DNA of 64,000 nt from assembly GCF_000243715.2 (NCBI RefSeq), contig NZ_AHMO02000007.1, positions 248,001-312,000 on the forward strand, written 5' to 3'. The notes beneath the pieces are model-generated. The model did no database searches. It was not told where the DNA came from and saw only the letters and a list, made by a program, of their open reading frames with translations. The translations under genes were made by a program, and so were the position numbers. This document shows positions 53,074 to 63,666 of this stretch, one piece after another. The stretch's first letter is position 1. The number at the start of each line of letters is the position of its first letter. The DNA comes from Leptospira broomii serovar Hurstbridge str. 5399 (GTDB taxonomy: Bacteria > Spirochaetota > Leptospiria > Leptospirales > Leptospiraceae).

Positions 53074-53886
53074 ATGCAGACGGATGCCTGGAAAGGCAAA
53101 ACAATCGTGATTACGGGAGGATCTTCGGGGATCGGAGCTTCTCTCCTGGAATTGCTATCTAAAATTCCGTGCAAAATCATTAATCTTTCGCGTACCGAAC
53201 CTGAGCTAATCAAAAAGGTTGCAAAAGGGCATGAGCGTCGTGCTGCGGAACTCTTTCACATTCCGGTGGATCTCAGTTCCGAAAAAGAAATCAACAAAGC
53301 AGCGAGTAAGCTTGCAAAGATAACCGACGGAATCGACGTACTATTTAATAACGCCGGCATAACCGCTCATTCACGATTTGATCAAACTCAAATGGAAGCA
53401 TTTCGTAAAGCTTTCGAAGTTAATTTTTTCGGACCGGTGCTTTTGACTCTTCGATTGTTGCCGTATATTAAAAAAAAGAAGGGAACAGTCCTTGCCACAT
53501 CTACGGTGAGCGGGTTATACGGAATTCCCGGGAGAAGCGCATATTCTTCTTCTAAAGCGGCGTTGCACGCAGTGATGGAATCTGCTCGGATCGAATTAGG
53601 GGAAGAAGGATTAAGGTTTATCATTTTCTGCCCTCCTTATACTAAAACGAATTTAAGAGCGAACGGTTTGGACGGCGATGGCAATCGTCTGGGCGAATCT
53701 CATTATCAAGGGAAGAGTAAATCTCCGACAGAAGTTGCGCGTAAGATGATCTCTGCGGTGGAAAATCCTAAATCAAAGTTGGTGATCATGGATAGAAGCG
53801 GATTTTTTTTAAAGTGGATGAGAAATATTTCTCCCTCTTTTTTAGAGAAAGTATTGTTTAAGAAGTTATATAAAGATTTCCATTGA
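53074..53886 (+). CDS. SDR-family oxidoreductase
   Basis: 270 residues. Cofactor loop [31 protein letters not shown], catalytic [20 protein letters not shown] with Y-x3-K, and a C-terminal extension ([20 protein letters not shown]) beyond the usual SDR core, hydrophobic enough to associate with membrane. Similar in shape to 3-ketodihydrosphingosine-type reductases, but that is a guess. Follows NDH-2 by 58 bp. Confidence 0.85.
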   Translation: MQTDAWKGKTIVITGGSSGIGASLLELLSKIPCKIINLSRTEPELIKKVAKGHERRAAELFHIPVDLSSEKEINKAASKLAKITDGIDVLFNNAGITAHSRFDQTQMEAFRKAFEVNFFGPVLLTLRLLPYIKKKKGTVLATSTVSGLYGIPGRSAYSSSKAALHAVMESARIELGEEGLRFIIFCPPYTKTNLRANGLDGDGNRLGESHYQGKSKSPTEVARKMISAVENPKSKLVIMDRSGFFLKWMRNISPSFLEKVLFKKLYKDFH

Positions 53887-53899
53887 AGGAAAACCCTCT

Positions 53900-54328
53900 T
53901 TGAGTATGGATACAAGAAGCATAATTAAGGAATTCCGATACGAATATCCTTTAGAGAAAGTTTGGAGTGCCGTTACAGTGAACGAAGAACTCATTCATTG
54001 GCTTGCCGATAAGGTGACGGGTCGACCCAAGATAGGCGCTGCGTTTTCCTGGACTTGGAATTTAGGTCCGGAAGGGGAGGTGACGTCTAACGGTATATAC
54101 AAAAAAATCGTTCCGTTCCAAGAATTAGTTTTGGAATGGCAGGATCATCCCGCGGGCGCAATCGAGTTGAAACTGGAATTTCAGCGCGATGGCGAAACTG
54201 CGACCATTCTTCGCTTAACGAATTCCGGATATCCTGCAGGGGAAAAATTCGAACACTGGATCGAAGCTGCCTCCGAAGGATGGGACGAGGAAAGTATGCA
54301 TTTGCTGGAGTATTTGAGCCGCAACTGA
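53900..54328 (+). CDS. SRPBCC/AHSA1-family protein
   Basis: 142 residues from a TTG at 53900 (AAGGA 9 nt upstream; an in-frame ATG at 53906 is possible). The pattern FRYEYPLEKVWSAVTVNEEL, ITRW-like IHWLADKVTGRPKIGAAFSW and FQELVLEWQD, ending in WDEESMHLLEYL, is that of AHSA1 (Hsp90 co-chaperone-like) SRPBCC proteins, which form a hydrophobic ligand cavity. Function in bacteria is usually unknown. Confidence 0.75.
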   Translation: MSMDTRSIIKEFRYEYPLEKVWSAVTVNEELIHWLADKVTGRPKIGAAFSWTWNLGPEGEVTSNGIYKKIVPFQELVLEWQDHPAGAIELKLEFQRDGETATILRLTNSGYPAGEKFEHWIEAASEGWDEESMHLLEYLSRN

Positions 54329-54412
54329 GGCACTAAACTTTTTTCCATTATCGCTAAATGTTCAGGTAAGCGACGGCGGTAAACAAGGGCACTCGATTGT
54401 TGAGCGCATCGG

Positions 54413-54434
54413 AAATTCGGTAAGTTCCGAATTT
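54413..54434. repeat. 8-bp inverted repeat before alanine dehydrogenase
   Basis: AAATTCGG and CCGAATTT with a 6-nt loop. Bidirectional hairpin in the 280-bp gap; could terminate the upstream gene or mark an operator. No T-run. Confidence 0.35.
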
Positions 54435-54610
54435 TGAGATCTGAGTGATTTATTAGCGGTTGCTATAAAATTAATTCGAACGAAGAAAGTGAGAAAGGAT
54501 CCCGGTCGGCAGTCACTTTCCTAGTTAAGATTGATTGCAATTAATTATTCGTTTATCATCTTCTGTTCTGCGATTGAAAATATTCTGATAAAGGTGTCTT
54601 TCCCGCCAGT

Positions 54611-55726
54611 ATGAAAATAGGAATTTTGAAAGAACTCAAAGTCGCCGAAAATCGAGTCTGCATGACGCCCGCGGGCGCGGAGATCCTTGGGCATAACGGA
54701 CACGAGGTCCTCGTGGAGGAAGGAGCGGGGCAGGAAAGCGGTTTTACGGATTTGGAATATTCCGAGCACGGATCAAGGATCGTGCGAAAGAGGGAAGAGA
54801 TTTTTAAGGAAGCGGATATTTTATTGCATGTGAAGGAGCCGCAGCCTTCCGAATACGATCTAATCAGAAAAGACCAAATATTATTTACGTTTTTGCATTT
54901 GGCCGCTTCCGAAGAACTGACAAAGGCCCTCATAAAAACTAAATCAATCTGTTTCGCCTACGAGACCGTTCAAAAGCTCGACGGTTCTCTTCCTTTACTT
55001 ACCCCGATGAGTGAAATTGCGGGGAGGATGGCGGCTCAAGAAGGAGCAAAATATCTGGAAATGACTTACGGAGGAAACGGAGTTCTTCTTGGGGGTGTCC
55101 CGGGGGTGGAACCCGGCGTCGTAGTCATCATGGGAGCCGGGGTTGTCGGGTCCAATGCCGCTAAGATCGCAGCAGGATTGGGAGCGAGAGTTTATATATT
55201 GGATACGAATGTCGAGCGATTGCGTCATTTATCCGAAATCATGCCGAAGAATTGCATTACGGTAAAATCGACTCCTTCGGAAATTCGAAAGTTGATTCGA
55301 ATTGCGGATGTGGTTATCGGAGCCGTTCTATTACCCGGTGCGAAGGCTCCGAGATTGGTCACGAAAGATATGCTTTCGACGATGAAAGCCGGAGCCGTGC
55401 TTCTGGACGTTTCTATAGACCAAGGCGGTTGTTTTGAAACTTCAAAGCCTACCACTCACGAGAACCCGACTTACATAATCGATTCCATCGTGCATTATTC
55501 CGTGGCGAACATGCCGGGCGCCGTCCCGAAAACATCCACGTTGGCTCTTACAAATGCCACACTCCCATATATATTAGAAATTGCGAATAAAGGATGGAGA
55601 CAAGCCGTCCTTGAAAATCACGAAATATCGCTGGGAGCGAATATCATTCAAGGAAATATTACTTACAAAGCCGTTTCCGAAGCGTTCGGAATGGATTACG
55701 TTTCCGTCGAATCGATGGCAAAATAG
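54611..55726 (+). CDS. ald: Alanine dehydrogenase
   Basis: 371 residues. N-terminal block MKIGILKELKVAENRVCMTP, LLHVKEPQPSEYDLIRKDQI with the substrate-binding lysine, LFTFLHLAASEELTKALI, NAD loop VVIMGAGVVGSNAAKIAAG, and later VTKDMLSTMKAGAVLLDVSI, DQGGCFETSKPTTHENPTY and NMPGAVPKTSTLALTNATLP. It interconverts alanine and pyruvate plus ammonia with NAD. No neighbouring gene shares its strand closely. Confidence 0.95.
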   Translation: MKIGILKELKVAENRVCMTPAGAEILGHNGHEVLVEEGAGQESGFTDLEYSEHGSRIVRKREEIFKEADILLHVKEPQPSEYDLIRKDQILFTFLHLAASEELTKALIKTKSICFAYETVQKLDGSLPLLTPMSEIAGRMAAQEGAKYLEMTYGGNGVLLGGVPGVEPGVVVIMGAGVVGSNAAKIAAGLGARVYILDTNVERLRHLSEIMPKNCITVKSTPSEIRKLIRIADVVIGAVLLPGAKAPRLVTKDMLSTMKAGAVLLDVSIDQGGCFETSKPTTHENPTYIIDSIVHYSVANMPGAVPKTSTLALTNATLPYILEIANKGWRQAVLENHEISLGANIIQGNITYKAVSEAFGMDYVSVESMAK

Positions 55727-56237
55727 CCGATTGATCGTTTCTGTTTGCCCGGTACATATCGATACATTTCTGATTTTTCGATAAAGTCCGAAAATGAAGA
55801 TTACGGAAGAATCCCGTACTTTCTTAATTTGTCGGGGTATCTTGGAAGCGGTTATTCCCGATTTTTTCCGAGGCTTTACGTCTTCGCATTTTCCCATAAA
55901 ATGGTTCCGGTGTTTTAACCGTATTTGTTCTGCGGCAACGATGCGAAAGGTGGGAACCAGTCACGGCACCTTTCCGAGATTGATCGTATTTCAGTTTAAA
56001 TCATGCCGGGACCGAAGCGAAGCGGAGCCTGAAGCAGCGTGGCCCGAGCCTGCGAGGGAGCCGCCCAGATCCAAACGACTTCTTAGATCGTCTTTCGAGT
56101 TCTTCTTTTCGATGGATGCAAAAAAGCGATTGATGCCTTGACCCCCTAAAAAAAAATGACAATTGAACCTGTTGTGAACAGGGCTTCGCGGTTCTCTCCA
56201 ATCGATCTTAGGGTTTTACCCCGTCCTAGGAAAGTCC
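55727..56237. other. 510-bp stretch without a supported gene
   Basis: An open frame at 55794-56141 has low-complexity, arginine/proline-rich content (EAEPEAAWPEPAREPPRS) and no ribosome site; I reject it. The 56008-56075 segment is much richer in G+C than its flanks and contains GAAGCGAAGCGGAGC, whose core is found inverted at about 57908. It may be a dispersed intergenic repeat. Confidence 0.4.
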
Positions 56238-56636
56238 GTGAAGGATTTCTTTTCTGAGGTGGTAGTGCCGGTGGAATATCAAGATTTAGACTCCTATTTT
56301 CAAAGTCTTACTGACATAACGGACACGATCGCCATCCTGAACTCCCCTTACGACTCCGACTTCGATGCCGACATCAGTCGCATGGAAGATTTTTTCAAAG
56401 ATATCCAATCCAAGGATTGGCTGTCTCAGGAGAGGGAACACTTTAATCTATTTGCGAGCCATTTCTCCTTTCACATTAAAATCGTGGAAGAGATCATTCG
56501 CGAAGCCAGAGAAATTCTGGATCCAGAGAGAAGAGTGTATGTTAAGCGTTTGGTTTCCTACCAAAAGGGCGCTCAGGATTGGCTGGCCGATGTTCAAAGA
56601 CGTAGAAAGTCTTCCGAGACTTTAGCTACGGCATAA
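56238..56636 (+). CDS. Hypothetical protein, leptospiral
   Basis: 132 residues from a GTG start, with TAGGAAAG 6 nt upstream. Acidic N-terminal half (DSDFDADISRMEDFFKDI) and helical remainder; no signal peptide or known motif. Function unknown. Confidence 0.55.
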   Translation: MKDFFSEVVVPVEYQDLDSYFQSLTDITDTIAILNSPYDSDFDADISRMEDFFKDIQSKDWLSQEREHFNLFASHFSFHIKIVEEIIREAREILDPERRVYVKRLVSYQKGAQDWLADVQRRRKSSETLATA

Positions 56637-56689
56637 TCGACTTTCCGTTTAGGATTGACACCCCGGCTTGATCGGGGAGTCTTGAGTCC

Positions 56690-57784
56690 GTGTCCGAACG
56701 GAAGATTGAATCCGAGGAAATCCAGAATTTTCTCACGAAACCGTATCTATTCTATCCCGTACTCCTTTTTCTTTTCATATTCTTAGTGGATAAGCTTTTC
56801 TTTTTGGAAAAGGTCCGGGATTACCTTAAAACCGAATTCACATATATTTACTACGACGTTAAACAGGATCTATTAAAAGAACTGATCCGCGAATACGGGA
56901 ATCAAGCCCGCGAAAAACCTAAGAAGAAGCTAGTCGTGCTGATGGGTTCTTCCCGGATGCTTTATTTTAAAAACCAGGAAATTTTGGATTTTTATCCGGA
57001 CTGGGACGTTTACAATTTTTCTTCGGCGGTAACGACTCCCGCTTATTATCTGTATTTTTTGGAGAGAATGACGGAGGCCGGCGTTAAGCCCGACTTTCTA
57101 GTAATGGAAGCGGACCCTTTCCAGTTTAATGCGAATAGCACTACATTCAAAAAATCGAATCTTGCCAATAGCTTCGACCTGAGATTTATTCTGTCTCACG
57201 CCTGGGACCTAGGCCGAGAAAACGTAAATTATTATCTCGGAAATACTTTCTTCGGTGTGAGTAAAAACAAGCCCTATCTCTCTAATGTAGTGAATCGGCT
57301 TACGAATCAAAAGTTCGAAATGGCCGAGCTTATTAAGAAAATGACGATCGATTCCTTGTACAAGGACAAGGGGAACGCTTTTTCTCCTGCGGGAGCTTTT
57401 GTGGAGCGGGATTTCGGAAAGTTGGAGGATAGCTCCATCCGTACGATCGGCTGGATTTACCCGAAGTATGCTCCGTCCGAAATGCAATTTAAGTTTTATG
57501 AGAATATTCTTTCTCTCGTAAGAGAAAATCGAATCCCCACACTTGTCGTTCGTCCTGAAGTGTCCCTTCCTTTGGAAAAACTTTTAGACGAACTAAAAAT
57601 TCCGGCCCCTTGGTGGGAAAGAATTCTGCCGATCAATAAGTCCTACGGAATTCCTTTTATCGATATGGCGGAGGCCAAAGATTACGATTGCAACGCATTT
57701 GCGGACAGCGGTCACATGGCCATCGATTGCTATCGTCCTTTTTTGAGATTTATTCGATTGCATGATCCGAATTCGTCTCAATAA
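56690..57784 (+). CDS. DUF1574-type leptospiral protein, SGNH-like
   Basis: 364 residues from a GTG start. One N-terminal membrane segment ([19 protein letters not shown]). Nucleophile-like block [16 protein letters not shown] and C-terminal block [13 protein letters not shown] recall the G-x-S and D-x-x-H ends of SGNH esterases. The fold is shared with the SGNH-like gene at 12.5 kb, with little overall identity. Known DUF1574 proteins are restricted to leptospires; a function is not established. The catalytic reading is inference. Confidence 0.7.
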   Translation: MSERKIESEEIQNFLTKPYLFYPVLLFLFIFLVDKLFFLEKVRDYLKTEFTYIYYDVKQDLLKELIREYGNQAREKPKKKLVVLMGSSRMLYFKNQEILDFYPDWDVYNFSSAVTTPAYYLYFLERMTEAGVKPDFLVMEADPFQFNANSTTFKKSNLANSFDLRFILSHAWDLGRENVNYYLGNTFFGVSKNKPYLSNVVNRLTNQKFEMAELIKKMTIDSLYKDKGNAFSPAGAFVERDFGKLEDSSIRTIGWIYPKYAPSEMQFKFYENILSLVRENRIPTLVVRPEVSLPLEKLLDELKIPAPWWERILPINKSYGIPFIDMAEAKDYDCNAFADSGHMAIDCYRPFLRFIRLHDPNSSQ

Positions 57785-57920
57785 ATTTTTTCTTCTCTTT
57801 CGAATTTTCCATCGAGTTGATTCTTTCTTTGTGGGAGCTCCCCGCGACACGCCAGAAGGAAAAAGAATTGAAGAATTGTCGATTTTGTGAAATACGGCAA
57901 TTCCACCGCTTCGCTCCGGC

Positions 57921-57940
57921 CCCCGCCCACGAGGGCGGGG
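57921..57940. repeat. GC-rich 8-bp hairpin in 288-bp gap
   Basis: CCCCGCCC and GGGCGGGG with a 4-nt loop. It lies downstream of the DUF1574-type gene and upstream of the MORN-like lipoprotein gene; followed by TATAATGA on the plus strand. Possibly a terminator without a T-run, or a dispersed repeat. Confidence 0.5.
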
Positions 57941-58072
57941 TATAATGATCCGGCGCAAAATTTTTTCTCCCTCCGTATGCGGCAGATTCGACATTCTCCT
58001 TCGGGAAAGGAGGTTGACGGGTTTCCGGCGACACCTTAGGTTAGGGAGTTAGATTTTTCATAAGGCAATTCC

Positions 58073-59359
58073 ATGAAACGTATTGTAATTCTCTTTTTCG
58101 CCGCGGCGATTCTCGCTCGGTGCTCTTCACTTAACATTGCGGAAAATAAAGGCAAAGACCAGGAGTTCCAGATTTTGGATCCGAATCTGCGAGTAGAAAA
58201 GTTTAAAGAAACATTCAACTTAAAAGCCGAAGGCCCCGTTACTCTCGATTGTTCCGGCAAGCCCTGCACGCCTGATCTGGTCTCGGCCTTGACTCCGGAT
58301 CAGATTAAGAAACTGAAACGAAACGGGACTTGGAAAGAATACGCGGAGAAGGAAGACGCAAATAAAAAGAAATTCAGCGTGCTCGCTCGCGTAGGCGACT
58401 ATAAGGACGATAAGCGGGAAGGAATTTGGAAAACTCTCTACGAAACCGGGGAAACATTGCGGGAAACCTCTTACGTTGCCAGTTTAAAAGAGGGAGAAGA
58501 AAAGAAGCTGACGAAAGACGGTACTCAAACCGAAAGCACGGCGTACAAAGCCGATAAGAAGAACGGACCATACTGGTCTAAATCGGATAAAGGATTTCTT
58601 TTAGAAGAGGGCACGTACGCCGACGATAAGAAGGTAGGCACCTGGAAGGAGTATTATGCGGAAGACGGGGCTAAAAAGTCCGTGACGGATTACAAGAATG
58701 GACAAAAGAGCGGCCACGAAATCAATTATCAAAAGGACGGTAACACTCTCTCTTCCGAAGGTAATTATACCGAAGATTTGAAGATCGGTAATTGGAAGAA
58801 TTATTACGACAACGGACAAGTTCAGGCGGACGGTGCCTATGCGCCGAAGGGCACTGGCGCGGATAGAAAATCGCTTAGAACAGGTCCTTGGAAAGAATAT
58901 TACAAAAATGGAAAGGTTTTTGCGGAAGGCCAGAGGGATCATACTCGCAAAGGCGATTGGAAATTCTATTGGAGTAACGGAAACATCGCGTACAAAGGAG
59001 CGATGTCGAACGAATTCATGATGTCTTCTGCCGAAGCATACGATAAAGAAGGCCAAATTATTGGGAAAGGAAAGATGAGTTTTTCCATCCTTCTCATCGA
59101 CGATAAGAACGACGAATTGAACGCGAAGTTTCGCCCGGATCTTCCGTTTACATATTATAAAAACGGCAAGAAGAGTTTCGATATCATTGATGAAAATAAG
59201 GCCGTCGAATATGATGAGTCAGGAACTAAATTGGGAGAAGGGCCTATCATGGTCGGGACAAATGCCAAGAACGGATGTTGGTCCACTCCCCAAGGAAAGA
59301 AATACTTCATCAACGGAAAGGAAAATTCCAAAATGGGAGAAATGCAGAATTGTAAATAA
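58073..59359 (+). CDS. Lipoprotein with MORN-like repeats
   Basis: 428 residues. N-terminal signal ending in [14 protein letters not shown], a spirochaete-like lipobox with Cys at residue 17. Residues about 80-430 carry about ten repeats of the YxxGxxxGxWKxYYxNG type (for example [64 protein letters not shown]), the YwqK/MORN-like pattern. Such repeats form elongated beta-hairpin stacks; in the envelope they may act as a scaffold. YwqK itself is annotated as an antitoxin, but no toxin is adjacent. Confidence 0.75.
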   Translation: MKRIVILFFAAAILARCSSLNIAENKGKDQEFQILDPNLRVEKFKETFNLKAEGPVTLDCSGKPCTPDLVSALTPDQIKKLKRNGTWKEYAEKEDANKKKFSVLARVGDYKDDKREGIWKTLYETGETLRETSYVASLKEGEEKKLTKDGTQTESTAYKADKKNGPYWSKSDKGFLLEEGTYADDKKVGTWKEYYAEDGAKKSVTDYKNGQKSGHEINYQKDGNTLSSEGNYTEDLKIGNWKNYYDNGQVQADGAYAPKGTGADRKSLRTGPWKEYYKNGKVFAEGQRDHTRKGDWKFYWSNGNIAYKGAMSNEFMMSSAEAYDKEGQIIGKGKMSFSILLIDDKNDELNAKFRPDLPFTYYKNGKKSFDIIDENKAVEYDESGTKLGEGPIMVGTNAKNGCWSTPQGKKYFINGKENSKMGEMQNCK

Positions 59360-59379
59360 TCCTGCTTTCCCGGAGAAAG

Positions 59380-60003
59380 ATGAACGAAACAAAACCTAAG
59401 TTTGAAATTTCGGGTCCCAAGGCAATTGCCTTGGGATTTCTATTTACCGCATCGATTTTCTTTTTGCTCGGCTATTGGAGTAAAGGCTGCGGTTCCATCG
59501 GCCGTCAGGCGAAAGTTACATACAGCGGATCTTTTACGGAAGGGACGCTGATTTCCTTGGATGAAAAGAGACTAGTCTTAAAAGACCCGGACTTTACTAT
59601 CCCTTTGGAAACGATCGAAAAGATCGAATTTTTGGAAGACGCCCAATCCTTAAAAGCCGGCCAAGTTCCGTTAAGCGACGCGGAAAAAAGCTTTATCGGT
59701 ACTTATAAGCTTCAAGTGGGAATGCACAAGGGTGTGCTGGTTTTATTCCCGAGAAAGACGGGAGGGATCGGAGGTACTATGCGTTTTTCCAATTGGGGGA
59801 AAGGTGTAAACGAGTCCTTAGGTCAAATTAAAGTGACCGGAAAATCCATTCGATATATTAGATCCTGCACGGGGGCTCGCTGTTCGGAGATAGGCAGTAA
59901 CGTTCCGTTTAACCAAACGTATATGGGAGAGCTCGAGGGCAAAAAAATCCAGGGAGCCTACCAAGGCACCAATAGTTCTGGTCGCTGGACTGCGGAACGT
60001 TAA
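59380..60003 (+). CDS. Hypothetical membrane-anchored protein
   Basis: 207 residues. One hydrophobic segment (AIALGFLFTASIFFLLGYW) near the N-terminus acts as an anchor; the remaining 165 residues are beta-rich (VTYSGSFTEGTLISLDEKRLVLKD). Two cysteine pairs lie at KGCGS and RSCTGARCSE. No family recognised. It follows the MORN-like gene by 20 bp and precedes the bat operon by 25 bp. Confidence 0.6.
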   Translation: MNETKPKFEISGPKAIALGFLFTASIFFLLGYWSKGCGSIGRQAKVTYSGSFTEGTLISLDEKRLVLKDPDFTIPLETIEKIEFLEDAQSLKAGQVPLSDAEKSFIGTYKLQVGMHKGVLVLFPRKTGGIGGTMRFSNWGKGVNESLGQIKVTGKSIRYIRSCTGARCSEIGSNVPFNQTYMGELEGKKIQGAYQGTNSSGRWTAER

Positions 60004-60028
60004 ATTCGGATAGAACCGACGAGATCAT

Positions 60029-61039
60029 ATGGAGCCAAAATCCCTGCCAATGGAAAATAATTCCTTAACCGAAGCGGACTTAGTTTTTGCGAAAGACACG
60101 CTGGATAAAATTCGAGACGAGCTTTCGCGCGAGATCACAGGACAAGATGCGGTCGTCCGCAGTTTACTGCTTTCTCTAACCTGTCAAGGCCATGTGCTCT
60201 TGGAGGGGATGCCCGGTCTTGCAAAGACGCTCTTGGCCAAATCCTTGTCCGCCGCCTTGGACTTGGATTTTAAGAGAGTGCAATTCACTCCGGACTTGCT
60301 TCCGGCCGATCTAGTGGGTACAGTAGTATTCAATCCGAAAGACGGGGATTTTAGAACCCGAAAGGGCCCGATCTTTACCGGGATTCTCTTAGCGGACGAG
60401 ATTAACCGAGCACCCGCGAAAGTACAATCGGCCTTATTGGAATGTATGGAAGAACGGACCGTAACGATCGGAGAAAATACGTTTCCATTAGAGCGCCCTT
60501 TTCTAGTTCTCGCTACGGAAAATCCGATCGATCAGGACGGAACCTATCCGTTGCCGGAAGCTCAGACGGATCGATTCTTCATGAAGGTTCTTGTGGATTA
60601 TCCCGCGATGAACGAAGAGCTGGCTATCTTGGACCAACATGGTCGCTTATCACCAGGTGAAAGACGAATTCGGAAAGTTGCCGGTTCTCGCGAAATTCTT
60701 AAACTCTCCTCTTTAGTCGATAAAGTTCATATAGAGCCGAAATTAAAAAGTTATATCGTAAGATTGGTTCGTAATACCCGTCCTGAGGAAAAAACGATTC
60801 CCGATCTGCTTCCATACGTAAAACACGGAGCGTCTCCGAGGGCTAGTCTCAGTTTATTAAAGGCTGCAAAGGCACGCGCACTTTGGGAAGGCCGTGATTA
60901 CGTAATTCCGGAGGATGTGAAGGCGTCTTTGCCTGAGATTCTTCGCCATAGAATTCTTCTCACATTCGAAGCCATTTCCGAAGAGGTCGGAATCGAGTCC
61001 GTGATCCAAACGGTTTCGGAGGCCACCCAGGTCTTATAA
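60029..61039 (+). CDS. MoxR-family AAA+ ATPase of the bat operon
   Basis: 336 residues. Walker [20 protein letters not shown], Walker B and the following block [30 protein letters not shown], sensor 1 [30 protein letters not shown] and arginine-finger region DRFFMK. C-terminal winged helix with [23 protein letters not shown]. MoxR ATPases act as chaperones for vWA proteins encoded beside them. It starts the operon with DUF58, a BatD-like protein, BatA and BatB. Confidence 0.92.
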   Translation: MEPKSLPMENNSLTEADLVFAKDTLDKIRDELSREITGQDAVVRSLLLSLTCQGHVLLEGMPGLAKTLLAKSLSAALDLDFKRVQFTPDLLPADLVGTVVFNPKDGDFRTRKGPIFTGILLADEINRAPAKVQSALLECMEERTVTIGENTFPLERPFLVLATENPIDQDGTYPLPEAQTDRFFMKVLVDYPAMNEELAILDQHGRLSPGERRIRKVAGSREILKLSSLVDKVHIEPKLKSYIVRLVRNTRPEEKTIPDLLPYVKHGASPRASLSLLKAAKARALWEGRDYVIPEDVKASLPEILRHRILLTFEAISEEVGIESVIQTVSEATQVL

Positions 61040-61040
61040 G

Positions 61041-61871
61041 ATGCTTCGAAAGGAGTATCAAAGTCTGGTTCGACTCCTGGAATTTAAGGAGAAAGGGTTT
61101 TCTCAAAGAGAAAGACAAGGATCCGCGGCCAGTCAGAGGAAGGGTAGGGGACTCGATTTTAAGGACGTCCGTCCTTACTCGGTCGGAGACGATACTCGTC
61201 TCATCGATTGGAACGTGACCTCTCGTTTAGGAGAACTTCACGTCCGCGAATTTTACGAAGAGAAGGAAAGGCTGGGCGTTTTTTTTCTGGATGTTTCCGA
61301 ATCGATGAACTGGAGTTCGGGAGATTGGACAAAGGCGGAAAACGCATTTCAAGTTTTGGCTTTATTAGTATTATTGTATGTTCGTAAGGGAAACTTGGCG
61401 AAAATTCTGTTGTATTCGGACCAACTGGAGCACGAGACCGGATATGTTCGCACTGTGGAAGAAGCACTTCCGGTTTTAGAGCGGATTCGAAAGAGAACGT
61501 CTCGTAGTCGCAAAACGGACCCGAATCTTCCGTTCGTCCTACTCAAGGATAGAATCAGACGTCATACCGATTCGTACATTCTATCGGATTTTAATAATAT
61601 TCCTCCTCTGCGGAAGCTTGTCGGATTGCGGAAATTTCATATTTTGCATGCCATTCGGTTTATCGATCCTTTGGAGTCGGAACCGCCGCGAGGATTGTTT
61701 TCTTTTTTCTTAAAAAAAGATCCCGAGACCGGCGGTTCATTTTGGAATGAGAACGGAGAGAGGCATCGTCGTTCCAATCTGGAGCAATTATTTCGGGAAA
61801 GAATTTTAGATCTTGAAGGCTCCGATGACGATCCGTCCAGAATTCTTTCTTACTGGTGGAGAGAAAAATGA
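61041..61871 (+). CDS. DUF58-domain protein of the bat operon
   Basis: 276 residues. Two blocks of the family: GRGLDFKDVRPYSVGDDTRLIDW (interrupted here after KDVRPYSVGDDTR) with the RxY-x4-D-x-R pattern, and vWA-like GVFFLDVSESMNWSSGDW (D-x-S-x-S). It overlaps the next gene by 4 bp. DUF58 proteins go with MoxR and vWA proteins in stress-tolerance operons; mechanism unknown. Confidence 0.87.
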   Translation: MLRKEYQSLVRLLEFKEKGFSQRERQGSAASQRKGRGLDFKDVRPYSVGDDTRLIDWNVTSRLGELHVREFYEEKERLGVFFLDVSESMNWSSGDWTKAENAFQVLALLVLLYVRKGNLAKILLYSDQLEHETGYVRTVEEALPVLERIRKRTSRSRKTDPNLPFVLLKDRIRRHTDSYILSDFNNIPPLRKLVGLRKFHILHAIRFIDPLESEPPRGLFSFFLKKDPETGGSFWNENGERHRRSNLEQLFRERILDLEGSDDDPSRILSYWWREK

Positions 61872-62725
61872 GAGTCGTTCTGGGTTGGCTCCTGCTATTC
61901 CTCGCGATCGACTCCGCCTTTGCTGTCTCGGAAGAATGGAACCCGCAAAAAGTAGTCATCGGGCAAACTTCCGTTTACGTTCTAACCTTCATAGAGGGGG
62001 AGGTTACTTCACCCGAGGTTCCTGCGCTCGGAATGCATGCCGATCCCGAAGCTCCAGACCTACCTTTATTCGAAGTTTTCTCCTCCGATATCGGGCAGAG
62101 TAGGATTCGTTTGGAGGTGGCCTATTATGCCAGCGGAACTTTTACTCTGCCGATCACCTGGAAGGATTCGGAAGGCAGGGAAAATTCGTCTAAAGTCGGA
62201 CTCCAGGTCGAAACTTCCATACAAGAAAAAGATAAATCGCCGGAGGACGTCCTCCCTCCGGATTCGTTTTCGGGACCGTACGGCTGGAGATTGATCGGTC
62301 TGCTGGCCGGACTCACCGCCTTAATTTTAGGAGCACTTTATTCCTATTATCTCCATAAGACTAGAACGAAAGATCCGATGGACGCTATCCTACAAACCGA
62401 TCCTTGGATTCAAAAAATCCTTCGGTACGAAAATCGATTAAGCGAATTGATCGAATCTCCGCCGATTCCCGCAAGAGAGTTTTACAGGCTTCTTTCGGGA
62501 TACATTCGGGAAGTGGTCTCTAAAAAGCTCGGTTTGCCTACAGGGCATCTTACGGAAACGGAATTATTCGCAAGGATATTCGATTCTTTTTTACTGGACG
62601 AGGAAGTAATTCGTGTTTGGGAAAACCGCTTGCGGAAAACGCAATATTCCGCTGAAGAATCATCTCTCACAAAGGGGGAGGCGATCGCGGCTCTGGATTT
62701 TTGGAAAGGAGCCCTCGATAAATGA
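61868..62725 (+). CDS. Short BatD-like exported protein of the bat operon
   Basis: 285 residues from the ATG at 61868, which overlaps the DUF58 stop. A signal peptide ([18 protein letters not shown]) precedes a beta-rich part, with a second membrane segment at about 140-160 ([20 protein letters not shown]) and a cytoplasmic helical tail of about 110 residues. The layout is that of BatD-like proteins, but much shorter. Known bat operons encode envelope proteins for oxidative and other stress. Overlap with batA by 4 bp. Confidence 0.65.
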   Translation: MRVVLGWLLLFLAIDSAFAVSEEWNPQKVVIGQTSVYVLTFIEGEVTSPEVPALGMHADPEAPDLPLFEVFSSDIGQSRIRLEVAYYASGTFTLPITWKDSEGRENSSKVGLQVETSIQEKDKSPEDVLPPDSFSGPYGWRLIGLLAGLTALILGALYSYYLHKTRTKDPMDAILQTDPWIQKILRYENRLSELIESPPIPAREFYRLLSGYIREVVSKKLGLPTGHLTETELFARIFDSFLLDEEVIRVWENRLRKTQYSAEESSLTKGEAIAALDFWKGALDK

Positions 62726-63666
62726 ACGAATGGGAGGCGCCATATTACCTTTTTCTACTTTTCCCGATCTGGCTCTGGACGGCGTTCTCCTATTGGGAAA
62801 AGAAACCTGCACTAAGTATGGAACTGCGAATTCCCGGAATGGATTCGGTAAGGCGAAATTTTTTACGTGAAACGATTTCGAAATGGTTCCCTCTACTTCG
62901 ACCTATTTCGCTAAGTTTGATGACGATTTCATTGGCGGGTCCGGGCCAATATTATCGCTTTCTCCCGAATGAAACAAAAGGCGTCGATATCATGCTCGCC
63001 TTGGATGTGTCCGGTTCGATGTCAAGAAGCCGGGATTTTCTTCCGGATACTCGTTTAGGAGTTTCGAAAAAATTGCTGCGCGAATTTATCCGAAAAAGAC
63101 AGACCGATCGAATCGGCTTGGTCGTGTTTGCCGGCGGGGCATACTTGCAATCTCCTTTGACAAGCGACCGTGCCACTTTGGAGGAGATCCTCGGGGTCGT
63201 AGAAGAGGAAACGGTTCCCGAGCAAGGTACTGCGATCGGAGATGCAGTCATACTTTCCTCATATCGGTTAAGACGTTCTCCTGCTCGATCCAGAATTATC
63301 GTTCTGATTACGGACGGAGTTTCCAACACGGGAAGGATCGATCCTGTCACGGCAACCGAAATTGCGGACGAAATCGGAATAAAAATTTATAGCATCGGAA
63401 TCGGAAAGGAAGACCAATCCTACGAAATTAATTTCGATATTCTTTCGGAGCTGTCCGCCAAAACAGGCGGTATGTTTTATCGAGCGGAGGATACGAGTCA
63501 GCTCCGTGAGGTCCTTGCCGCCATCGATACTTTGGAAAAAGATCCTCTGGCACTTCCTCCGGAAGAGGTAAGGGAGACGGACGCGTTGTATTATTTAATC
63601 GTTTCATTATTGCTTTTGGCCGCGGATTTGTTCGTAAGAACTTGGTTTCTGAGGTATTACGTATGA
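62722..63666 (+). CDS. batA: BatA, von Willebrand factor A protein
   Basis: 314 residues. An N-terminal membrane segment ([17 protein letters not shown]) and one at the C-terminus ([20 protein letters not shown]) enclose a vWA domain with MIDAS residues in [15 protein letters not shown] (D-x-S-x-S), the threonine region [12 protein letters not shown] and [11 protein letters not shown]. It forms part of the BatA-BatB pair in the aerotolerance operon, thought to act on periplasmic stress. Overlaps batB by 4 bp. Confidence 0.92.
   Translation: MNEWEAPYYLFLLFPIWLWTAFSYWEKKPALSMELRIPGMDSVRRNFLRETISKWFPLLRPISLSLMTISLAGPGQYYRFLPNETKGVDIMLALDVSGSMSRSRDFLPDTRLGVSKKLLREFIRKRQTDRIGLVVFAGGAYLQSPLTSDRATLEEILGVVEEETVPEQGTAIGDAVILSSYRLRRSPARSRIIVLITDGVSNTGRIDPVTATEIADEIGIKIYSIGIGKEDQSYEINFDILSELSAKTGGMFYRAEDTSQLREVLAAIDTLEKDPLALPPEEVRETDALYYLIVSLLLLAADLFVRTWFLRYYV

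Noticed and set aside
55794..56141. 115-residue open frame
   Set aside because: Low-complexity Arg/Pro-rich region, weak start, reads through a GC-rich repeat.
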